DNA from: Arthrobacter sp. FW305-BF8 | GTDB lineage: Bacteria; Actinomycetota; Actinomycetes; Actinomycetales; Micrococcaceae | Reading direction: 5' to 3' | DNA length: 64,000 nucleotides | Assembly (NCBI RefSeq): GCF_021789315.1 | Contig: NZ_CP084561.1 | Location: forward strand, 3,224,001 to 3,288,000 | Shown here: positions 51,278 through 59,409 of the stretch, one piece after another | Position numbering within the stretch: the first letter of the stretch is position 1 | How the letters are laid out: each line of letters opens with the position of its first letter | Program-made: the position numbers and the translations under genes | The notes under the pieces: generated by a model | Seen by the model: only the letters and a program-made list of their open reading frames with translations | Database searches by the model: none | Told to the model about the DNA's origin: nothing

Positions 51278-52507
51278 TCAGTTGATGCCGGAACCCTGAC
51301 GGGCAACGGTGGCAGCCGTCTGAATGGAGGACTCGTGTCCGGCCATTCCGGCCTGCCGCGCCCGGGCGTAGGCACCGGGCAGGGCCGCGAGGAGTGCGTC
51401 GACGTCCGCTTCCGTCGAAGGATGCCCCAGGGTGAAGCGCTGTGCACCGCGCGCCGCCTCCTCGTCCAGGCCCATGGCAAGAAGGACATGCGAGGGACGG
51501 GGAACACCTGCCGTGCACGCGGAGCCGGTGGATGATTCGACGCCGGCGAGGTCCAGGAGGAACAGCAGGGAGTCGCCCTCGCATCCGGGAAAGGTGAAGT
51601 GGGCGTTGCCGGGCAGGCGCCCCTCCCCCTCTGGCCCGCGCAGCACGGCCGCCGGAACTGCGTCACGGACTCCCGCGATCAGACGGTCGCGCAGCCGGGA
51701 AATCCTCCCTGCCTCGGCGTCGAGGTTCCTCGCCGCGGAGTCGGCTGCGGCGGCGAAGGCCGCTATGGACGCGGTGTCCAGTGTTCCCGAGCGGACATCG
51801 CGCTCCTGGCCGCCGCCGTGCTGCACCGGTGTGAGTTTCACCGACCTCCCCAGGATGAGCGCACCGACGCCAACCGGCCCACCAATCTTGTGGCCTGAGA
51901 TGGACATGGCATCCAGCCCGGAGGCCCGGTAATCCACGGGGACGGAGCCAAACGCCTGCACCGCGTCCGAATGCACCGGGACGCCGGCGGCGTGCGCAAG
52001 CTCCACCACCCGCTGGACGGGCTGGACGCTGCCCACTTCGTTGTTGGCCCACATGACCGTCACCAGGGCGATGGACGCGGGGTCACGCTCAAGTTCTGCC
52101 TGCAGCGCTTCGAGGTCCAGCACGCCGTCCTGGCTGACAGGAAGCCAGGACACTTCCGCACCTTCGTGGCGCTCCAGCCACTCGACGGTGTCCAGCACGG
52201 CGTGGTGCTCGACGGCGGAACACAGGATCCGGCGCCGGCGCGGGTCTTCCGCGAGCCGGGACCAGTACAGGCCCTTGACGGCCAGGTTGTCCGCTTCCGT
52301 GCCGCCCGAGGTGAAGATGACCTCCGAGGGATGGGCGCCTGCCGCGGCGGCAAGGGTTTCCCGTGCGTCCTCCACGGAGCGTCTCGCCCGGCGTCCGGAG
52401 CCGTGGAGGGACGAGGGGTTCCCGGTCCGGGACAGCTCACGCGTCAGTGCGGCCAGGGCTTCGGGGGCGATGGGCGTGGTGGCGGCATGGTCCAGGTAAA
52501 CAGGCAC
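51278..52507 (-). CDS. Cysteine desulfurase, NifS/IscS family
   Basis: PLP enzyme (409 residues) that takes sulfur from cysteine for tRNA thiolation and Fe-S clusters. The N-terminus YLDHAATTP, the PLP lysine Lys207 in SGHKIGG and the active-site Cys331 in GSACTAG are all present. The start is GTG at 52507. It most resembles the mycobacterial enzyme encoded beside mnmA (Rv3025c), so its likely partner is MnmA. Its 3' end is 9 bp from the convergent flavoprotein gene. The Cys-rich regulator is encoded 50 bp upstream on the same strand, so co-transcription is possible. Confidence 0.96.
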   Translation of the reverse strand: MPVYLDHAATTPIAPEALAALTRELSRTGNPSSLHGSGRRARRSVEDARETLAAAAGAHPSEVIFTSGGTEADNLAVKGLYWSRLAEDPRRRRILCSAVEHHAVLDTVEWLERHEGAEVSWLPVSQDGVLDLEALQAELERDPASIALVTVMWANNEVGSVQPVQRVVELAHAAGVPVHSDAVQAFGSVPVDYRASGLDAMSISGHKIGGPVGVGALILGRSVKLTPVQHGGGQERDVRSGTLDTASIAAFAAAADSAARNLDAEAGRISRLRDRLIAGVRDAVPAAVLRGPEGEGRLPGNAHFTFPGCEGDSLLFLLDLAGVESSTGSACTAGVPRPSHVLLAMGLDEEAARGAQRFTLGHPSTEADVDALLAALPGAYARARQAGMAGHESSIQTAATVARQGSGIN

Positions 52508-52556
52508 GCTTAAATTCTAGACGCCGCTAAATTCCGACGCCGCGTTTCAGCCGCCC

Positions 52557-53246
52557 TTAGGGCCTGATCCGTGCGCAGCAGCGCCCGATCGTCCTGTCCT
52601 CCACCACTTTCTCCTCGGGCACCCCGCAGGCAGCAGCGGCACCACTCAAAAGCGCGCCGTTCATGGCACACACCACGTCAGTGTGTCCGTCAGCGAGCCG
52701 GTGGAAAGGACAGTTCATCAGGATGGTTCCGCCCTCGCTGTCCTGCTCCGGCATGTAGCCAATGCTGCCGAGCACTTCATCGAGGGATGCTCCGTTCCCA
52801 CCCAGGGCGCGGCCCCGGGAATAGGAGGCGTCGGTCAATGCCTCGCGGACCCCTCCCCCGCCGGTCATGGAGGATTCAATCGCGGTGGCCATCAGCTCGC
52901 CGGCCAGGTCGTAGCTCCGGTCCGGTACCGACGCACCCACTTCTTCCAGCGCCGGACGGTACAGCTTCGCCGGACGGCCCGACCCTGGGCCCGCCTTTTC
53001 GCCGAGCTTGCGGAACTCGACGGCGAGCAACCCGTCGCGGACCAGCCTGTCCAGGTGGAAGGACGCCGTAGACCTGGGCATGCCCAGCGCAGCAGCAGCG
53101 TCGTCCCGCCCCACCGCCGAGGGCTCCCCGGCGACGTACTCAAAAAGGCGCCGCCTGCTCGTGTCACCCAGCGAGGCCAGGGCTGCCAGGCGGCCGGTCC
53201 ACGAAAGAGCGGTCCTGGATTCGCGGTTCTCGGCTGTACTGCTCAT
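52557..53246 (-). CDS. ArsR-like winged-helix regulator with SufR-like cysteine cluster
   Basis: A 229-residue regulator. The N-terminal winged helix is at about 15-105 (LASLGDTSRRRLFEYV, AAALGMPRSTASFHLDRLVR). The C-terminal effector domain has cysteines at 179, 193, 207, 223 and 224, starting NCPFHRLADGH. The spacing C-x13-C-x13-C-x15-C is close to the Fe-S ligands of SufR (C-x12-C-x13-C-x14-C), so an iron-sulfur or redox-sensing role is likely. It is divergent from the DoxX gene, with repeats covering both -10 boxes, and lies 50 bp upstream of a cysteine desulfurase gene. The start is ATG with a poor ribosome-binding site, and the 5' leader should be very short. Target genes are inferred from position only. 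Confidence 0.85.
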   Translation of the reverse strand: MSSTAENRESRTALSWTGRLAALASLGDTSRRRLFEYVAGEPSAVGRDDAAAALGMPRSTASFHLDRLVRDGLLAVEFRKLGEKAGPGSGRPAKLYRPALEEVGASVPDRSYDLAGELMATAIESSMTGGGGVREALTDASYSRGRALGGNGASLDEVLGSIGYMPEQDSEGGTILMNCPFHRLADGHTDVVCAMNGALLSGAAAACGVPEEKVVEDRTIGRCCARIRP

Positions 53247-53258
53247 AGGTCCAGCGTA

Positions 53259-53327
53259 ACTCTAAAATCAAGATTTGTTGCTAAACAAGGGATGAGGGTT
53301 CTAAAATCAAGTTATCAACTTTTAGAA
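53259..53327. promoter_or_regulatory. Divergent promoters and candidate operators, regulator/DoxX
   Basis: The 12-mer TCTAAAATCAAG occurs twice (53261-53272 and 53300-53311), 39 bp apart. The first is part of AAATC-AA-GATTT. The second forms TTCTAAAA-N13-TTTTAGAA at 53299-53327. For doxX I read -35 TTGCTA (53278-53283), an 18-bp spacer and -10 TAAAAT (53302-53307). For the regulator I read -10 TAGAGT (53264-53259, minus strand) with -35 TTGTTT 18 bp upstream. Each repeat thus covers one -10 box, as expected for an autorepressor. Confidence 0.65.
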
Positions 53328-53338
53328 AGGAGCTCGCC

Positions 53339-53785
53339 ATGAAAACCACAGCCCTCAGGGAGTCCGCAGGCCAGCACACGCTTGCGGCGGATCCGGCCCG
53401 CCAGGCGTTCCTGCTACTGCGCACGGTGTTTACCGTCGCGCCCATCCTGTTCGGCCTGGACAAGTTCACCAACCTCCTGACCGGCTGGACCGGCTACCTG
53501 GCACCGATGGTTCCGGATACCTTGCACCTGCCGGCGCAGACGGTGATGTACGCCGTCGGCGTCGTGGAGATCATCGCCGGAATCCTGGTAGCCGTGCGGC
53601 CGCGCATCGGCTCGCTCGTGGTGGCTGCCTGGCTCCTGGGGATCATCGTGAACCTGCTCGTCCTCGGGGCCTACTACGACGTCGCCCTGCGCGACTTCGG
53701 CCTGTTCGTGGGTGCGCTGGCCCTCAACCGGCTGGCCACCGCCGCAACGGCTCATCAGGCCGGCGGAACCACAGTCAGCCACTGA
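53339..53785 (+). CDS. DoxX-family membrane protein
   Basis: A 148-residue protein with four transmembrane helices. It begins with a hydrophilic stretch and then LRTVFTVAPILFGLDKFTN, followed by helices near 67-85, 90-110 and 115-130. DoxX-like proteins are linked to redox and thiol stress in some actinobacteria, where one forms a membrane complex with superoxide dismutase and a thiosulfate-related protein. The specific role here is unknown. The start is ATG with AAAGGAG six nt upstream. It is transcribed away from the Cys-rich regulator, which probably represses it. Its 3' end overlaps the convergent lipoprotein gene by 31 bp. Confidence 0.88.
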   Translation: MKTTALRESAGQHTLAADPARQAFLLLRTVFTVAPILFGLDKFTNLLTGWTGYLAPMVPDTLHLPAQTVMYAVGVVEIIAGILVAVRPRIGSLVVAAWLLGIIVNLLVLGAYYDVALRDFGLFVGALALNRLATAATAHQAGGTTVSH

Positions 53786-54450
53786 GCAATGTCTGCCCGG
53801 GCGGCGGCGAGCGACGCCGCCGTCGGGCACGCCGCCGACACATACACGGACGAGCCGGCCGTACCGAAAACCCGGGCCAGCACCGCGGTGGCCCGGCCGG
53901 CTTTCTGACCTGCCGGCTTGGCAACACGTTCCAGAACCAGTACATCAACGGCCGGCCCCGGTTTGCCCCGCTCACCGCCCCACCGCAGCGATGCCGACGT
54001 CAAATAGGCGGGCAGGACAGTGGGGTCCAGATAGGCAAACAGCGCCGCCGTCGATGCCCTGTCATCAGCCGCCACCAGGGGCCACTGGTTCTGCCGCACC
54101 TCGGCCGCCACCTGGCAGCCGTCGGATTTTTGATAGCTGCTGGCACCACCCGCGTTACTGACCACCTGTTTCCATTGCGGCGCTTTGGCCAGGTCCTCCG
54201 ACAGCCCGACGGGAACCCCATGGGCCAGCGTGGCCCCTGCCGCGAACGGCATGTCGCGGGCGGCCACGGCACCGGCGTCGTGTCCGGGGGTAATGGTCGG
54301 CGTGCCCGGTCCGCTGCTGACAGGCCGGTTACTCGTGGCAGCCGGATCCGGTACGCCAACGCTGCAACCGCCGAGAAGGGCAGCGGCCGCGACGGCTGCC
54401 ATCACCACGTGTATACGGCGGGCATCACCGCGACCTGTCCGAACTCCCAT
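53755..54450 (-). CDS. Putative exported lipoprotein, unknown function
   Basis: A 231-residue protein with a basic N-terminus and a hydrophobic stretch ending in a lipobox-like LLGGC near residue 28. A Ser/Pro-rich linker and a globular domain with a few cysteines (SDGCQVAAEV, ACPTAASLAAARADI) follow. This looks like an anchored, extracytoplasmic protein of the type common in actinobacteria. I cannot name a family. The ATG at 54450 is used because it gives a compact signal peptide. The frame opens at 54492. It is convergent with doxX. Confidence 0.72.
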   Translation of the reverse strand: MGVRTGRGDARRIHVVMAAVAAAALLGGCSVGVPDPAATSNRPVSSGPGTPTITPGHDAGAVAARDMPFAAGATLAHGVPVGLSEDLAKAPQWKQVVSNAGGASSYQKSDGCQVAAEVRQNQWPLVAADDRASTAALFAYLDPTVLPAYLTSASLRWGGERGKPGPAVDVLVLERVAKPAGQKAGRATAVLARVFGTAGSSVYVSAACPTAASLAAARADIAQWLTVVPPA

Positions 54451-54610
54451 TCCGAAAAGTCTAGACGCCCCGGGTTCCTCCAGCGTTTCCACCGGCGGGA
54501 ACCCGCAACCCTGCTGTGGCCGTTGTTCCAGAAGACCGCCAAGACCGGCTTATATGCTTGGCACACCGGACAGCGCATGCACGCCGGCAACAACGACTTA
54601 AGGACCATGC

Positions 54611-55555
54611 TTGACCAAGGGCAGCAGTTCCCACTACGAAGTGCTCCGCGTGGCGGTGACCGCGACGGAGAGGGAGATCAAGGTGGCCTACCGCAAGGCT
54701 GCCCGCGCTTCGCATCCCGATCACGGAGGTGACGCCGCGACGTTCCGCCAGGTCACTCTTGCGTATGAAACGCTCATCGATCCCCAGCGGCGGGCCGCCT
54801 ATGACCGCTCCTACGCGACCGGCCCGCGCAGGAGCCGCGCAGACGGCGACGAAGCGCACTTCGACGCCCCGGCCGCCGGCAGCCACGCCTCGGCGACCAT
54901 CCACAAGCCGGGAACGCCCCGGAACACCTCCGGCGATGCCCCTGTCTACGTCCCGCCCTTCGACACGCCGGGCACTGTTCCGCTCCTCCCGCCGGAGCTG
55001 GCCAGCCAGCAGGTTCACGGCATGCCCAGGAAGCGCGGCATCTTCGGCGCGGAAGCCCGGATCCAGCGCGAGCTGCGCACGGTACAGCTAATCAGCCGGC
55101 AGGTCCTGCCGGCGATCCCGGCGGCGCGCCTGATCAACGGCCTGCAGTCGCCGGCGGACAACAGCCACATTGACCACGCGCTGCTCTCGGGCTACCGGCT
55201 TGCGCTGATCGGCTCCATGCTGCTGCCCAAGGGGGCTTACGCCTGGGACGGAAACACGCTCAATCACGGCGGCAGGTCGGTCGCCCCGCCACAGCTGGCC
55301 CACGTGGTCTGGCAGATGCAGGACATTTTTCCCGAGCTGAACGTGACCGGGTGGACCGTGGTCCACAGCCCGGACGGCAACCTCCACGAACCCGTCATCG
55401 ACCGCCACCGCCGTTCCCGCGGCGGCTCCGACGTCGTCCAGGTGGTCAACGCTGCCGGCCTGTCCCGCGGGCTCAAGGATTTCCTGGCCTCCGGCCCGGC
55501 GCCGAACACCGTCAATGTCCAGGTGCTCGCCCGGCTGCTCAGGGGCATGCACTAA
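54611..55555 (+). CDS. J-domain (DnaJ-like) protein
   Basis: A 314-residue protein with an N-terminal J domain (about 8-68) that includes the HPD motif at 35-37 (ASHPDHGG) and ends YETLIDPQRRAAYDRSY. It should stimulate a DnaK-type Hsp70. The rest is not DnaJ-like: a Pro-rich linker, then a C-terminal domain of about 150 residues (ALLSGYRLALIGSMLLPKGAY, PELNVTGWTVVHSP). That domain resembles the nuclease-related or NERD-like regions attached to J domains in actinobacteria, without visible catalytic residues. The start is TTG at 54611 with AAGGA six nt upstream. Confidence 0.85.
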   Translation: MTKGSSSHYEVLRVAVTATEREIKVAYRKAARASHPDHGGDAATFRQVTLAYETLIDPQRRAAYDRSYATGPRRSRADGDEAHFDAPAAGSHASATIHKPGTPRNTSGDAPVYVPPFDTPGTVPLLPPELASQQVHGMPRKRGIFGAEARIQRELRTVQLISRQVLPAIPAARLINGLQSPADNSHIDHALLSGYRLALIGSMLLPKGAYAWDGNTLNHGGRSVAPPQLAHVVWQMQDIFPELNVTGWTVVHSPDGNLHEPVIDRHRRSRGGSDVVQVVNAAGLSRGLKDFLASGPAPNTVNVQVLARLLRGMH

Positions 55556-55614
55556 AACCATGCACTCAGGTCCTGGCCGAGGAGTGCCGGATTTTCCGAC
55601 GCTAGGATTGAACC

Positions 55615-56082
55615 GTGTTCCGCATCCTCTTCCACATGCCCGAAATTCCCGGCAATACGGGCAACGCCATCCGCCTCGCCGCCATCACCGGCGCCGAACT
55701 CCACCTCGTGGAGCCTTTGGGCTTCGACTTCTCCGATGCCAAGCTCCGCCGCGCCGGCCTGGACTACCACGACCTTGCCGTGGTTACCGTCCATCCCAGC
55801 ATCGAGGCAGCCTGGGAGGCGCTGCGGCCGGAGCGCGTCTTTGCCTTCACCTCTGACGGCGAGGTGTCCTACACGGACATCGCCTACAGACCGGGCGATG
55901 TCCTGCTGTTCGGCCCGGAGTCGGTGGGCCTGCCGGATGCCGTGAAGCGCGATCCCCACGTCACGTCCCGGGTCCGACTGCCCATGCTGCCGTCGCTGCG
56001 GTCGCTGAACCTGGCAAACGCGGCATCCATCGCCGTCTACGAGGCCTGGCGCCAGCAGGGTTTCACCGGCGCACAGCTCTGA
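55615..56082 (+). CDS. trmL: tRNA (cytidine/uridine-34-2'-O)-methyltransferase TrmL
   Basis: A 155-residue SPOUT-fold methyltransferase that modifies the wobble base of tRNA-Leu. Family motifs present: FHMPEIPGNTGNAIRLA at the N-terminus, LLFGPESVGLPD in the middle and LRSLNLANAASIAVYEAWRQ at the C-terminal knot. Length is normal. The start is GTG with AGGA seven nt upstream. It stands alone between the J-domain gene and the sigK-type unit, 59 bp after the former. Confidence 0.95.
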   Translation: MFRILFHMPEIPGNTGNAIRLAAITGAELHLVEPLGFDFSDAKLRRAGLDYHDLAVVTVHPSIEAAWEALRPERVFAFTSDGEVSYTDIAYRPGDVLLFGPESVGLPDAVKRDPHVTSRVRLPMLPSLRSLNLANAASIAVYEAWRQQGFTGAQL

Positions 56083-56297
56083 GCGCAGCCCGCGGGCACG
56101 GGCACCCATCCAAAGCCGGTGCTGCCCCGAATCCCTCCTGAGCACGTCCCAGGGCGCGCACATCCACAGGGCGTAAGGAGCGGCAGGTGAAAACACTCCA
56201 ACCGGGCAACGCGGCGTTCCGTTTTGCCCGGCACGATGCTGCCATAGCCCCAACTCCTGTGCAGCCCCCACCGGCAGGCAACCTATGCTTGAGAGTG

Positions 56298-56903
56298 ATG
56301 GAAACTCCCAACGCGCCGAACTTCGACGCCCCCGCGCCGCCCGGCACCGCCGTCGACCTTAACCAGCAGCTGGCACAGCTGCTGGAGCGGATTGCGGACG
56401 GCGACCAGGCGTCCTTCGCCGAGTTCTACCGGCTGACGTCGCGGCGGGTGTTCGGCATGGCGCGCCGGGTGCTGATCGACCCGGAGCTCAGCGAGGACAC
56501 CACGCAGGAGGTCTTCCTGCAGGTCTGGCAGAACGCCGGCAAGTTCGATCCGGCGAACGGAAGTGCCCTGGCCTGGCTCATGACCATCTCGCACCGCAGG
56601 GCCGTGGACAGGGTCCGGTCCTCGCAGTCCGCGAGCGACCGTGAGGCCAGGTACGGCGCCAACAGCCAGGACATCGACCACGACTCGGTGTCGGACGAGG
56701 TGGACAGCCGGCTGGAAGCCGAAGCCGTGGTGCGCTGCCTGGAGACCCTGACCGAGACGCAGCAGGAATCCGTTCGGCTCGCCTATTACGGCGGCCTCAC
56801 CTACCGCGAAGTGGCTGAAAGGCTGAACGCGGCCATTCCGACCATAAAGTCCCGCATCCGCGACGGACTGATCCGACTCAAGACCTGCCTGGGGGTGAGC
56901 TGA
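56298..56903 (+). CDS. sigK: ECF sigma factor, SigK-like
   Basis: A 201-residue sigma factor with region 2 (FAEFYRLTSRRVFGMARRVL, then EVFLQVWQNAGKFD) and region 4 (ETQQESVRLAYYGGLTYREVAERLN). It lacks regions 1 and 3 and belongs to the SigK class. The gene is immediately followed (2 bp) by an RskA-type anti-sigma factor, as in mycobacteria. There the pair responds to envelope or redox cues by regulated proteolysis. The frame is open to 56187, but the ATG at 56298 gives the usual short N-terminus. The 215 bp upstream contain an 8-bp inverted repeat (56202-56209 and 56224-56231) of unknown meaning. Confidence 0.93.
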   Translation: METPNAPNFDAPAPPGTAVDLNQQLAQLLERIADGDQASFAEFYRLTSRRVFGMARRVLIDPELSEDTTQEVFLQVWQNAGKFDPANGSALAWLMTISHRRAVDRVRSSQSASDREARYGANSQDIDHDSVSDEVDSRLEAEAVVRCLETLTETQQESVRLAYYGGLTYREVAERLNAAIPTIKSRIRDGLIRLKTCLGVS

Positions 56904-56905
56904 CA

Positions 56906-57754
56906 ATGACCGATATGAATGATTCCCGCGGGCGCCAGCTGCCCAGGGCCTTTGCTGCCGATATTTCCACCGACCTTGCGGCCGGGCGGGCAGTGGAACT
57001 CGCCGAAATATACGCTCTGGACGCCGTCAGCGACGCTGAGCGGGAGGCCATCGACGCCTACATCAGCGGCGCTCCCGAGGCCGAACGCGAGTCCTTCAAC
57101 GACCGTGTCCGCCAGGCCAGGGAGACACTGGCATTGTCCTTTGCGGCCGAGGAGGAGCCTCCTGCGGACCTGTTCGCCCGGATTGTCGCGCAGCTTCCCG
57201 CTGCTGCACCGGCGGCGGAGCCGGCCGCGGCACACGCCGCTGCGGCCGAGCCGGCCCCCGCTGCCGACGAACTTTCCGCTGCTCGCCAGCGCCGTGAAGT
57301 ACGACGCCGGACGTCCGGGCTCCGTAACTGGCTGATCGGTGTTGCGGCTGCTGCCGTGATCGCGCTCGGCGGTGTTGGGGTGGGGGCCTACCTGGCAAAC
57401 CAGAACGATCCCTTCAACCAGGTCATCGAGGCACAGGACGCGCGGCAGGCGACTGTCGATGTCAACGGCGGAGGCACGGCGACTGTTTCGATCTCGCAGT
57501 CGCATGATGCGCTGGTGGTGCGGATGAAGGATGTGCCGCCGCCGCCCGCGGGCAAGGTCTACCAGATGTGGCTGATTCCCAAGGACGGCTCCACCCCTGT
57601 CTCGCAGGGCCTGATGGACGCGGAGGCACTGTCGAAGCCGGCCCTGGTCAAGGGCATCGGCTCCGCGGCCTCGCTCGGCATCACGGTCGAACCCGTCGGC
57701 GGATCCGCTACGCCGACGCTCCCCACTGTGGCCGCCGCCCCGCTGAACACCTGA
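56906..57754 (+). CDS. rskA: Anti-sigma factor RskA
   Basis: A 282-residue inner-membrane protein. The cytoplasmic N-terminal anti-sigma domain is at about 25-95 (VELAEIYALDAVSDAEREAID) and is followed by an Ala/Pro/Glu-rich linker. One transmembrane helix lies at about 141-164 and an extracytoplasmic RskA domain (MKDVPPPPAGKVYQMWLIPK) follows. It should hold SigK inactive until cleaved. The gene starts 2 bp after the sigma-factor stop, so the two are co-transcribed. No zinc-binding HxxxCxxC motif is present, which fits the RskA class. Confidence 0.93.
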   Translation: MTDMNDSRGRQLPRAFAADISTDLAAGRAVELAEIYALDAVSDAEREAIDAYISGAPEAERESFNDRVRQARETLALSFAAEEEPPADLFARIVAQLPAAAPAAEPAAAHAAAAEPAPAADELSAARQRREVRRRTSGLRNWLIGVAAAAVIALGGVGVGAYLANQNDPFNQVIEAQDARQATVDVNGGGTATVSISQSHDALVVRMKDVPPPPAGKVYQMWLIPKDGSTPVSQGLMDAEALSKPALVKGIGSAASLGITVEPVGGSATPTLPTVAAAPLNT

Positions 57755-57795
57755 GCCTGGCTGACCCACCTGGACCAGAGCCACTTCATGCAGGC

Positions 57796-57826
57796 TTGAC
57801 GTTGACGCTGCGTCAACTTCTACGCT
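57796..57826 (+). promoter_or_regulatory. MerR-type promoter and operator of the TipA-like gene
   Basis: -35 TTGACG (57796-57801) and -10 TACGCT (57821-57826) are separated by 19 bp, the over-long spacer typical of MerR-activated promoters. Inside the spacer lies the perfect palindrome TTGACGC-T-GCGTCAA (57802-57816). The ATG at 57833 begins 6 nt after the -10 box, where transcription should start. This predicts a leaderless mRNA and autoregulation. Confidence 0.8.
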
Positions 57827-57832
57827 CGAGGC

Positions 57833-58606
57833 ATGAAGCAGGAAGAACTCAGGAGCTGGTCGATCGCCGAACTGGCGAAGCTGGGCAGGGTCTCGTCCAG
57901 GACCCTCCGGCATTACGACCGGGTGGGGTTGCTGCCGCCTGCCTACACCGGGCACAACGGCTACCGCTACTACACGCAGCCTGAATTGCTGCGTCTTCAG
58001 CGGATACTGCTTCTCCGCGAACTTGGCCTTGGCCTGGAAACCATCAGCCAGGTTCTGGACGGCCAGGCAGACCAGCTGGATGCGCTGAACGTGCACCGGA
58101 AGTGGCTGCTGGCCGAGCGCGACCGCCTGGACCGCATGGCCAGGACCGTCGGCGCCACCATATCGGCACTGCAGCGAGGAGACGCCATGTCAGGCGAAGA
58201 AATTTTCAAGGACTTTGACACCAACCCGTACGAGGAGGAGGCCCGAGAGCGCTGGGGCGATAAGGCAGTCGAGGACAGCAAGGCGCGGAACGCCGCGCTG
58301 AGCGCTGCCGACAAGGAGGCCTTTCTGGCTGAGGCCGGTGCAATCAACGAGGAGCTGGCCCGGTGCCTGGACGCCGGCCTGCCGGCGGACGACGCCCGGG
58401 TGCAGGCCGCCGTCGAACGCCACTACCGCTGGGTCTGCGTCAGCTGGACCCCGGATGCGGACAGCTACGTTGGCCTGGGCCGGATGTACGTCGAAGATCC
58501 CCGGTTCAGCGCCTTCTACGACAAGAGCCGCGCAGGCCTCGCCCCGTACCTGCTGGAGGGGATCAAGGTCTACGCGGCGTCGCAGCTCAGTTCAGCCGGA
58601 GGCTGA
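57833..58606 (+). CDS. MerR-family regulator with TipAS-like effector domain
   Basis: A 257-residue regulator. The MerR winged helix is at about 9-77 (WSIAELAKLGRVSSRTLRHYD, then GYRYYTQPELLRLQ). A coiled-coil dimerisation helix is at about 85-125. A C-terminal TipAS-type domain at about 138-250 (FKDFDTNPYEEEARERWG, VERHYRWVCVSWTPD, YVGLGRMYVEDPRF) captures multidrug-like ligands in TipA of Streptomyces. TipA binds thiopeptides covalently through a cysteine. The start codon lies right where transcription should begin. It is convergent with the etf operon's last gene. Confidence 0.93.
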   Translation: MKQEELRSWSIAELAKLGRVSSRTLRHYDRVGLLPPAYTGHNGYRYYTQPELLRLQRILLLRELGLGLETISQVLDGQADQLDALNVHRKWLLAERDRLDRMARTVGATISALQRGDAMSGEEIFKDFDTNPYEEEARERWGDKAVEDSKARNAALSAADKEAFLAEAGAINEELARCLDAGLPADDARVQAAVERHYRWVCVSWTPDADSYVGLGRMYVEDPRFSAFYDKSRAGLAPYLLEGIKVYAASQLSSAGG

Positions 58607-58625
58607 CAGCACGCCGGAAGTCAGC

Positions 58626-59405
58626 TTAGAAGCCTGCGATAGTCCCCGGCCCGTTGACCATGACCACGTGGAACGCCTCGGCGCTCCGGCCAGTGGGGAG
58701 CCCGGAGCGTTCGGCGTTCACTTGCATGCCGCGCCTGACAGTGGCCTCCATGGCCTCGGCGTCAGGATGCTGGCTGACGTGCACGTGGATCGCCTCGAGC
58801 TTGCTCTCCACATGGTCTGTGACGTCCACAAAGTGGTTCTCCCGCTCCTCCGGACCGGCGTAGAGCCACAGCCACGGAAGCTTGAAGGCCTCGAGGCCGG
58901 CCTCTGCGAGGTCCGCGTAAGCGAAGGGGTTTTCCACTGCCGGGTAGACGGCACGGGTCACCGCCTCCCCCACCGCCAGATGGTCCGGATGGCTCTTCTG
59001 GATGCGCTTCCAGTTGCGCTCCGGATGCATGGAAAGCACGACGTCGGGCCGGATTTCGCGGATCAGCTTCACGACTCCGCGCATCACCTCGTGGTTCGGT
59101 TCAAGGTACCCGTCCCGCTGGTGCAGGTAGTGGATGTCCGTGACGCCGACCAGGGCGGCGGCACGCTCCTGCTCGGCCGCCCTGAGGGCGATGATTTCGG
59201 CGCGCTGCGCAGGGTCGAAGCCGCCGGCGTCGCCGTCGGTCATGATGCAGTAACTGACCTCGACGCCGGCCGCCGTCCACGCGGCGATGGTGCCGGCGGC
59301 GCCGAAATCGATGTCATCGGGATGGGCTGAGAAACAGAGCACCCGCTCAACCCGGTGCTGTTCCGGATTGAACGGGCTCTGCGCTGGTGCAGCGTTTGGG
59401 GTCAA
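58626..59405 (-). CDS. PIG-L family deacetylase
   Basis: A 259-residue zinc hydrolase of the PIG-L/MshB/Mca group, which removes acetyl groups from N-acetylglucosamine-type compounds or cleaves mycothiol conjugates. The metal motif AHPDDIDFGAAG is near residue 25 and the later His-containing KSHPDHLAVGEAV motif near 120. The start is TTG at 59405 with AAGGCG seven nt upstream. The frame further upstream overlaps etfA and is not real. It lies 4 bp after etfA in the same operon, a placement often seen in Micrococcaceae (recollection). The substrate is unknown. Confidence 0.85.
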   Translation of the reverse strand: MTPNAAPAQSPFNPEQHRVERVLCFSAHPDDIDFGAAGTIAAWTAAGVEVSYCIMTDGDAGGFDPAQRAEIIALRAAEQERAAALVGVTDIHYLHQRDGYLEPNHEVMRGVVKLIREIRPDVVLSMHPERNWKRIQKSHPDHLAVGEAVTRAVYPAVENPFAYADLAEAGLEAFKLPWLWLYAGPEERENHFVDVTDHVESKLEAIHVHVSQHPDAEAMEATVRRGMQVNAERSGLPTGRSAEAFHVVMVNGPGTIAGF

Positions 59406-59409
59406 GGAT

